A stretch of 10,099 nucleotides of DNA from positions 1-10,099 of the forward strand of contig CAMWMY010000035.1 in the NCBI GenBank assembly GCA_947175465.1. Reading direction: 5' to 3'. The notes beneath the pieces were generated by a model that saw nothing but the letters and a program-made list of their open reading frames with translations, searched no databases and was not told where the DNA came from. This DNA comes from an uncultured Erysipelotrichaceae bacterium (GTDB lineage: Bacteria; Bacillota_I; Bacilli_A; Erysipelotrichales; Erysipelotrichaceae). This document shows positions 6,343-10,099 of the stretch, in pieces. The first letter of the stretch is position 1; each line of letters opens with the position of its first letter. The translations under genes and the position numbers were made by a program.

Positions 6343-7836
6343 ATGAAAAAGGTTTATTTGATTGCCATAGCGTTTGTATTTAGTATAGGGATGACGTATC
6401 TAGTCAATCAATTTCCTCTTTTAAAAGAGGTAAATATGAAGGAAAACTTTGCAACAGAAGAGCCTATTATTGAACAACAAGTTGTGCAAATGCATCAAGA
6501 AGAAAAAGAAATTTATAATTTATATTACCAAGATCGTAAGATAGGTATATTGAATGATAAAGGAAAACTCGATGCTTTTTTATCCGATATTTATAGACAG
6601 CAATATGCAGAAGAGTTTCCTAATACTAAACTTGGGCTTGGAGAAGATGTTTATATTAGTAATTCTTTGAGTTATGCAGAATATGAAAATAAAGATGAAG
6701 AAATACTTTCTTATCTTAAAGAAAATGATTTATTTTCGGTGGAAGCAAATAAAATTTCTTTTTCGAATGGAGCTATCTTATATGTAAAAAGTTTAGATGA
6801 TTTCGAAGTTGCAAGAGATGAATATGTGCTGAACTTTGTATCAAAAGAAGCTTATGATACACTACAAGCAAATAAAACAACACCTGAATTAGGAAATGGA
6901 AATTATGGTGAGCGTGTTTTAAGTGCACGTTTTCTCGATACTTTTACAGTTACCAAGGGGCTTGCGTCGAAAACTAAAATTGCGAAAAATAAAGATGAAG
7001 TACTTACATATTTGAATTATGGATATGACACAGAAGAAAAAAGCTATGTTACTCAAGAGTTTGATACAGTTGCGGGGATCGCATGGACTAGAAATATAAC
7101 TATACAACACTTATTGTCAATTAATAGTGATAAATTACGCTCAGCTGATCAGTTATTACCTGCTGGACTTACTTTAAATGTAAAAGCATTAAATTCACCA
7201 ATTCAATTTGAGGTTGTAAAAGAATATCAAGAAGAAAGAACTGTTGCGCCTGGGGAGCCTGAATATATTTATGATGATACACTTCAAGCAGGAAAACGTA
7301 TTGTGCAACAGGAAGCTCAATTAGGTTTAGAAAATGTAAAGCTAAGAGAGCGTTATATTAATGGAGTATCTGTAGGAGGAGAAGAACTTTCTTCTTATCG
7401 TACAAAAGAGCCTGTGCGTGAAGTCATTAAAGTAGGGACAAAAATTTTACCTAATATTGGTAGTGGAAACTTTATATGGCCTGTTCGAAATCCTATCGTA
7501 ACTTGTGGATGGGGTTGTTATGCAGGGCACCAAGCTATAGATATTCAAAACCGTTTGGATAAATATGGTAAAATTTATGCAGCGGATAGGGGTGTTATTA
7601 AGGTTAATAGCTATCAAAGTATTAATGGATATTATTATGTTATTGATCATAATAATGGATATACAACTTATTATGGACATATGGCAGTTCCTGGGTTTGC
7701 AGCAGTTGGAACTACCGTAGCACAAGGAGAAGAAATAGGAATTATAGGAGAAACAGGGTTGGCTACTGGACCACATGTTCACTTTGAAATTAGAAAAAAT
7801 GGTGTGAAATTAGATCCTGCTCTTCTTCTTCCTTAG
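6343..7836 (+). CDS. Membrane-anchored M23 endopeptidase with LysM and G5-like domains
   Basis: The product is a 497-residue predicted cell-wall hydrolase outside the membrane. Residues 4-20 form one hydrophobic segment without a clear signal peptidase site, so a signal anchor is likely. Residues 55-200 form an unassigned region. A LysM-like repeat covers about 235-280 (DTVAGIAW, then ITIQHLLSIN, then LLPAGLTLNV) and a G5-like region about 287-366. The M23 (LytM/lysostaphin-type) zinc peptidase domain runs from about 375 to the end. Its metal and catalytic residues are present: H396 and D400 in GHQAID, H446 in TYYGHM, and H478/H480 in HVHFE, so it should cleave peptidoglycan cross-bridges. 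Two cysteines, C388 and C392, sit just before the first zinc ligand. It lies in a position held by purA and wal genes in B. subtilis. The ribosome binding site is AAGGAAG (6333-6339). Confidence 0.9.
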   Translation: MKKVYLIAIAFVFSIGMTYLVNQFPLLKEVNMKENFATEEPIIEQQVVQMHQEEKEIYNLYYQDRKIGILNDKGKLDAFLSDIYRQQYAEEFPNTKLGLGEDVYISNSLSYAEYENKDEEILSYLKENDLFSVEANKISFSNGAILYVKSLDDFEVARDEYVLNFVSKEAYDTLQANKTTPELGNGNYGERVLSARFLDTFTVTKGLASKTKIAKNKDEVLTYLNYGYDTEEKSYVTQEFDTVAGIAWTRNITIQHLLSINSDKLRSADQLLPAGLTLNVKALNSPIQFEVVKEYQEERTVAPGEPEYIYDDTLQAGKRIVQQEAQLGLENVKLRERYINGVSVGGEELSSYRTKEPVREVIKVGTKILPNIGSGNFIWPVRNPIVTCGWGCYAGHQAIDIQNRLDKYGKIYAADRGVIKVNSYQSINGYYYVIDHNNGYTTYYGHMAVPGFAAVGTTVAQGEEIGIIGETGLATGPHVHFEIRKNGVKLDPALLLP

Positions 7837-7850
7837 AAGGGAATTACAAT

Positions 7851-8594
7851 ATGAAGTTTGCCGTTTTAGCAAGTGGATCGAAAGGAAATTGTACACTGCT
7901 TCGTCATAAAGATACAGTGTTGATTATCGATTGTGGATCTACGAAAAAATATTTAACGCAGTGTTTTGAAACTTTACAATATGATTATCGAGAAGCAAGT
8001 GCACTTCTTGTGACGCATACACATTCTGATCATATAGCACAGTTAAAAATGTTTCAGCATCTTCCTGTGTATGCAGCACAAGAACTTCCTGTAGAACAAC
8101 ATAAGAAAATTTCTCCATATGAAAAGGTATATATTGATGATTTTGCAATCACACCTATCCCTATGTCACATGATTGTGAGAATACAGTGGGTTTTGTTAT
8201 TGAAGCAGATGATGAAAAGATGGTATACATAACAGATACTGGCTATGTGAGAAATGAGATTAAAGACTATATTCAAGATGCAGATTATTATATTATGGAG
8301 AGCAATCATGATGTGGAAATGCTTATGCAAACATCACGCCCTCTTCATTTAAAACAACGAATTATGAGAGATAATGGGCATTTATGTAATGAAGATAGTG
8401 CAAATGTTTTATGTGAAGTTATAGGGAATAAAACAAAGGAAATTGTTTTAGCACATATTTCACAAGAAGGAAATACAAGAGAGTTAGCTATGCAAACATT
8501 AGTACAATGTCTACATCAAAAAGAAAAATTTAATGAAAAGATGAGGTTACATGCAGCTGCTCAATTTGATATTTATATTGGAGGTCAAAAATAA
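7851..8594 (+). CDS. walJ: Metallo-beta-lactamase-fold nuclease-like protein WalJ (YycJ)
   Basis: YycJ/WalJ proteins are MBL-fold enzymes; homologues act as DNA exonucleases and have been linked to coordination of replication with cell division and wall control. The 247 residues show the fold in order: MKFAVLASGSKGNC, then IIDCGS, the metal-binding THTHSDH (H56, H58, D60, H61), SHDCENTVGF, ITDTGY, MESNHD, NGHLCNEDSA and the closing LAHISQEGNT. All metal-site motifs seem present. The ribosome binding site AGAAGGGA (7835-7842) overlaps the stop codon of the M23 gene, and the gap is 14 nt, so the two are co-transcribed. The gene usually closes the walRKHIJ operon, but no wal kinase or regulator gene is adjacent here. 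A terminator begins at its stop codon. Confidence 0.93.
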   Translation: MKFAVLASGSKGNCTLLRHKDTVLIIDCGSTKKYLTQCFETLQYDYREASALLVTHTHSDHIAQLKMFQHLPVYAAQELPVEQHKKISPYEKVYIDDFAITPIPMSHDCENTVGFVIEADDEKMVYITDTGYVRNEIKDYIQDADYYIMESNHDVEMLMQTSRPLHLKQRIMRDNGHLCNEDSANVLCEVIGNKTKEIVLAHISQEGNTRELAMQTLVQCLHQKEKFNEKMRLHAAAQFDIYIGGQK

Positions 8595-8646
8595 AAGCTA
8601 TAAAATGAAGGGGATCGATAAATCACTCTTCACTTATAGCTTTTTT
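8593..8646 (+). terminator. Long-stem intrinsic terminator after walJ
   Basis: AAAAGCTATAA (8593-8603) pairs with TTATAGCTTTT (8634-8644), and TGAAGGG (8606-8612) extends the stem by pairing with 8626-8632, allowing one G-U pair and small bulges. Six Ts end the structure (8641-8646). It starts within the walJ stop codon. Confidence 0.87.
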
Positions 8647-8664
8647 CATAAAAATAATTTTATG
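8647..8664. repeat. Short inverted repeat before rlmH
   Basis: CATAAAA (8647-8653) and TTTTATG (8658-8664) form a perfect 7-bp inverted repeat with a 4-nt spacer, directly after the walJ terminator and 28 nt before rlmH. It may be an operator or chance AT-rich sequence. No convincing -35/-10 pair was found for rlmH. Confidence 0.35.
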
Positions 8665-8680
8665 TGTGACTTACATAAAA

Positions 8681-8687
8681 GAGAGGT
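8681..8687 (+). promoter_or_regulatory. Ribosome binding site that fixes the rlmH start
   Basis: GAGAGGT (8681-8687) lies 5 nt before ATG 8693. It excludes the in-frame ATG at 8666, which would add nine residues before the conserved MIKLVVVGKLK opening. Confidence 0.8.
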
Positions 8688-8692
8688 ACTAT

Positions 8693-9169
8693 ATGATAAA
8701 ATTAGTAGTTGTTGGGAAATTAAAAGAAAAAGCCCTTTTGATGCTTACGCAAGAATATATAAAAAGATTAGCACCTTATACAAAGTTAGAAGTTGTGGAA
8801 GTAGCGGATGAACAAGCACCGCAAACAAATTCACAAGCGCAAAATGAGCAAGTAAAAGAAAAAGAGGGCGATCGTATATTAGCTAAAATAAGAGAAAAAG
8901 AATATGTAATTTTATTAGATTTAAAAGGAGAGATGTTAAGCAGTGAGCAGTTCGCAGAAACATTAGAAAAAATTCAGTTATATCAAAGCTCTGAAATTAC
9001 TTTTGTGATTGGTGGTTCTTTAGGAATAAGTAAAGCAGTGATACAAAGAGCTAATATGAGGTGGAAGTTGTCGGATTTAACATTTACCCATCAAATGGTT
9101 AGAATTTTGTTATTGGAACAAGTTTATCGTAGCTATAAGATTCGCCATCATGAACCATATCATAAATAG
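8693..9169 (+). CDS. rlmH: 23S rRNA (pseudouridine-1915 N3) methyltransferase RlmH
   Basis: RlmH is a SPOUT-class, SAM-dependent enzyme that methylates pseudouridine 1915 in helix 69 of 23S rRNA, acting on assembled ribosomes. The 158 residues match the family. The opening MIKLVVVGKLKEK, LLDLKGEMLSSEQFA, the SAM-binding knot FVIGGSLGIS (GG at 107-108), LTFTHQMVRILLLEQVYRS and the C-terminal EPYHK (154-158) are all present. In staphylococci the same gene (orfX) is the SCC integration site; the last 18 bases here resemble that core. The gene is separated from walJ by a terminator, yet no clear promoter is visible in the 98-nt gap, so low read-through expression is possible. No canonical terminator follows it. 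Confidence 0.96.
   Translation: MIKLVVVGKLKEKALLMLTQEYIKRLAPYTKLEVVEVADEQAPQTNSQAQNEQVKEKEGDRILAKIREKEYVILLDLKGEMLSSEQFAETLEKIQLYQSSEITFVIGGSLGISKAVIQRANMRWKLSDLTFTHQMVRILLLEQVYRSYKIRHHEPYHK
9152..9169 (+). other. SCC attB-like core at the 3' end of rlmH
   Basis: The last 18 bases of rlmH, GAACCATATCATAAATAG, match the staphylococcal core GAAGCATATCATAAATGA at 15 of 18 positions. Most of this follows from the conserved protein ending (E-x-Y-H-K), so similarity does not prove use as an integration site. The reverse complement of its 10-nt part TATCATAAAT recurs at 9304-9313. No second direct copy and no recombinase gene are in the window. Confidence 0.3.
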
Positions 9170-9289
9170 TTCTTGGATATCTTTCTTTTTAGAATAAGAA
9201 AAATAGTTTAGTTAGGTAGATATAAAAGGAAAATCTAGCTATTTAAATTAAGAGAAAAAGGTAATTATTGGTGAAAGCCATTACATTAT

Positions 9290-9317
9290 TTGACATAGTA
9301 TCCATTTATGATAAAAT
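9290..9317 (+). promoter_or_regulatory. Extended -10 promoter of the zinc-ribbon/DUF2085 pair
   Basis: A perfect -35, TTGACA (9290-9295), is followed after 16 nt by TAAAAT (9312-9317, 5 of 6 bases) with an upstream TG (9309-9310), an extended -10. The start of transcription should be near 9324, giving a leader of about 27 nt. Confidence 0.75.
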
Positions 9318-9350
9318 ATTTTTTGTGATTTATAGAAATGGAGGATTTTT

Positions 9351-9635
9351 ATGTTTTGTAAGAATTGTGGAAAAGAAATTGATAATGCAGCAGCAATTTG
9401 TGTGCATTGTGGAGTTGCAACCAATAATTCAGCAACAGGAATGGACAGTGGTAGTTTTGGTTGGGGATTATTAGGATGTTGTATCCCTTTAATTGGTTTA
9501 ATTTTATATTTAGTTTGGAAAGATACAAAACCAAAAAGTTCTAAGTCAGCTGGTGTGGGAGCATTAATTGGAGTAGCCCCTATAATATTATTATATATAT
9601 TAATTTTTGTAGTTGGTGTATCTAGTGGATTTTAA
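9351..9635 (+). CDS. Zinc-ribbon protein with two membrane helices
   Basis: The 94-residue product begins with a compact zinc ribbon, C3-x2-C6 and C17-x2-C20 (FCKNCGKEID, then ICVHCG), which should bind one zinc ion in the cytoplasm. A Ser/Gly/Asn-rich linker leads to a first hydrophobic segment (about 38-56, including the paired cysteines C43 and C44 and ending YLVWKD), then a short Lys/Ser loop (57-66) and a second helix (about 67-90). Such N-terminal zinc-ribbon plus membrane-helix proteins are common in Bacillota, but no function is known to me. It has its own extended -10 promoter and a GGAGG ribosome binding site (9340-9344) 6 nt before the ATG. Its stop overlaps the next start by one base (TAATG), so the two products are made together. 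Confidence 0.82.
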   Translation: MFCKNCGKEIDNAAAICVHCGVATNNSATGMDSGSFGWGLLGCCIPLIGLILYLVWKDTKPKSSKSAGVGALIGVAPIILLYILIFVVGVSSGF

Positions 9636-9997
9636 TGGATAAAATTAATAAATGGCTTCCTATTATTTTTGGATGCCATACTAGAAGTGATCGGTCTTTT
9701 TATTTTCGAGGTAAAAAGTTTCCTATTTGTTCTAGGTGTACAGGTGAATTAATAGGAATTATAATTTCTATTATGACTTTTAAGTTCTATAGTCCTAATT
9801 TATTAGTCAATATCTTAATTATGATTCCGATGTTATTCGATGGATTGTTACAACTATTAACCAAATATGAAAGTAATAATATAAAAAGACTAATAACAGG
9901 AATCCTATTTGGATATGCGTTATATAATTTATTTATAATGTCCATAGGCTATGTTTGGAAATTAGGTTATGATTTTGGAGAATATATAAATAGGTAA
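9635..9997 (+). CDS. DUF2085 family membrane protein
   Basis: The 120-residue product matches the DUF2085 family of unknown function. The N-terminal part holds GCHTRSDRSF (C14, H15, R20, S21, F22) and FPICSRCTGELIG (C32, C35), a likely CH...CxxC metal site at the membrane surface. Hydrophobic segments lie at about 37-53, 56-76 and 85-108. The second contains FDGLLQ (D69, G70, Q73) and the third follows IKRLITGILFG (R85, T88, G89, G93), both as in the family. Translation starts at the ATG that shares its A with the preceding stop (TAATG). No strong ribosome binding site is visible, so it probably depends on coupling. A strong terminator follows 24 nt after its stop. Confidence 0.85.
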   Translation: MDKINKWLPIIFGCHTRSDRSFYFRGKKFPICSRCTGELIGIIISIMTFKFYSPNLLVNILIMIPMLFDGLLQLLTKYESNNIKRLITGILFGYALYNLFIMSIGYVWKLGYDFGEYINR

Positions 9998-10021
9998 ATG
10001 AAATATTAGGCTAAAAATAAG

Positions 10022-10060
10022 AACTCTTACTTGTGTAAAATATACAGGTAAGAGTTTTTT
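10022..10060 (+). terminator. Strong intrinsic terminator after the DUF2085 gene
   Basis: The arms 10022-10036 and 10042-10056 form a 15-bp stem, including two G-U pairs, around a 5-nt loop. Six Ts (10055-10060) follow, and after one G another five. It closes the two-gene cassette. Confidence 0.9.
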
Positions 10061-10099
10061 GTTTTTATGGTATTAAAATAACTAAATAAAGTTATAAAT

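Noticed and set aside
8551..8811. Plus-strand open frame spanning the walJ-rlmH junction
   Set aside because: It runs through the walJ terminator and overlaps the start of rlmH in another frame. It has no ribosome binding site and no family resemblance.
9268..9474. Open frame overlapping the zinc-ribbon gene
   Set aside because: It covers the promoter and start of the zinc-ribbon gene in another frame and shows no domain.

Overview
This window is about 10.1 kb of AT-rich DNA from a low-GC Bacillota (Firmicutes). The conserved block reads rpsF-ssb-rpsR, yybS-gdpP-rplI-dnaB, an M23 endopeptidase, walJ (yycJ) and rlmH. Bacillus subtilis carries the same genes near its replication origin, so this is probably an oriC-flanking region. 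TGA is used as a stop (gdpP ends in TGA) and Trp is TGG, so this is not a Mollicute using code 4. The gene content and style would fit Erysipelotrichia, but that placement is an inference. All recognised genes are on the + strand.

Layout. Positions 1-346 hold no supportable gene, only AT-rich hairpins and a short direct repeat. A long terminator-like hairpin (347-418) closes off whatever lies upstream. A strong extended -10 promoter (463-492) drives rpsF-ssb-rpsR (571-1609), which ends at a compact intrinsic terminator (1620-1646). The leader of this mRNA contains an anti-Shine-Dalgarno segment that can pair with the rpsF ribosome binding site. This suggests translational feedback of the S6:S18 type, although the published CCG signature is not seen. 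A tightly packed second unit (1667-8594) follows: yybS, gdpP, rplI, dnaB, a membrane-anchored LysM/G5/M23 endopeptidase and walJ. It has two 23-nt gene overlaps and ends in a long-stem terminator. rlmH (8693-9169) stands alone after it.

Downstream of rlmH is a self-contained two-gene cassette (9290-10060) with its own extended -10 promoter and a strong terminator. It encodes a zinc-ribbon protein with two membrane helices and a DUF2085 membrane protein carrying a CH...CxxC motif, joined by a TAATG stop/start overlap. This is the least understood part of the window. The 3' end of rlmH here closely resembles the staphylococcal SCC integration core, which makes the cassette's position interesting, but no recombinase is present.

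How the genes work together. The core genes serve translation (S6, S18, L9, and RlmH, which methylates 23S rRNA), replication and DNA maintenance (SSB, DnaB helicase, WalJ), c-di-AMP turnover (GdpP) and wall remodelling (M23). In B. subtilis, purA and the walRKHI genes lie between the helicase gene and walJ. Here a single wall hydrolase occupies that slot. No clear CRISPR array, insertion sequence, tRNA or rRNA was seen.
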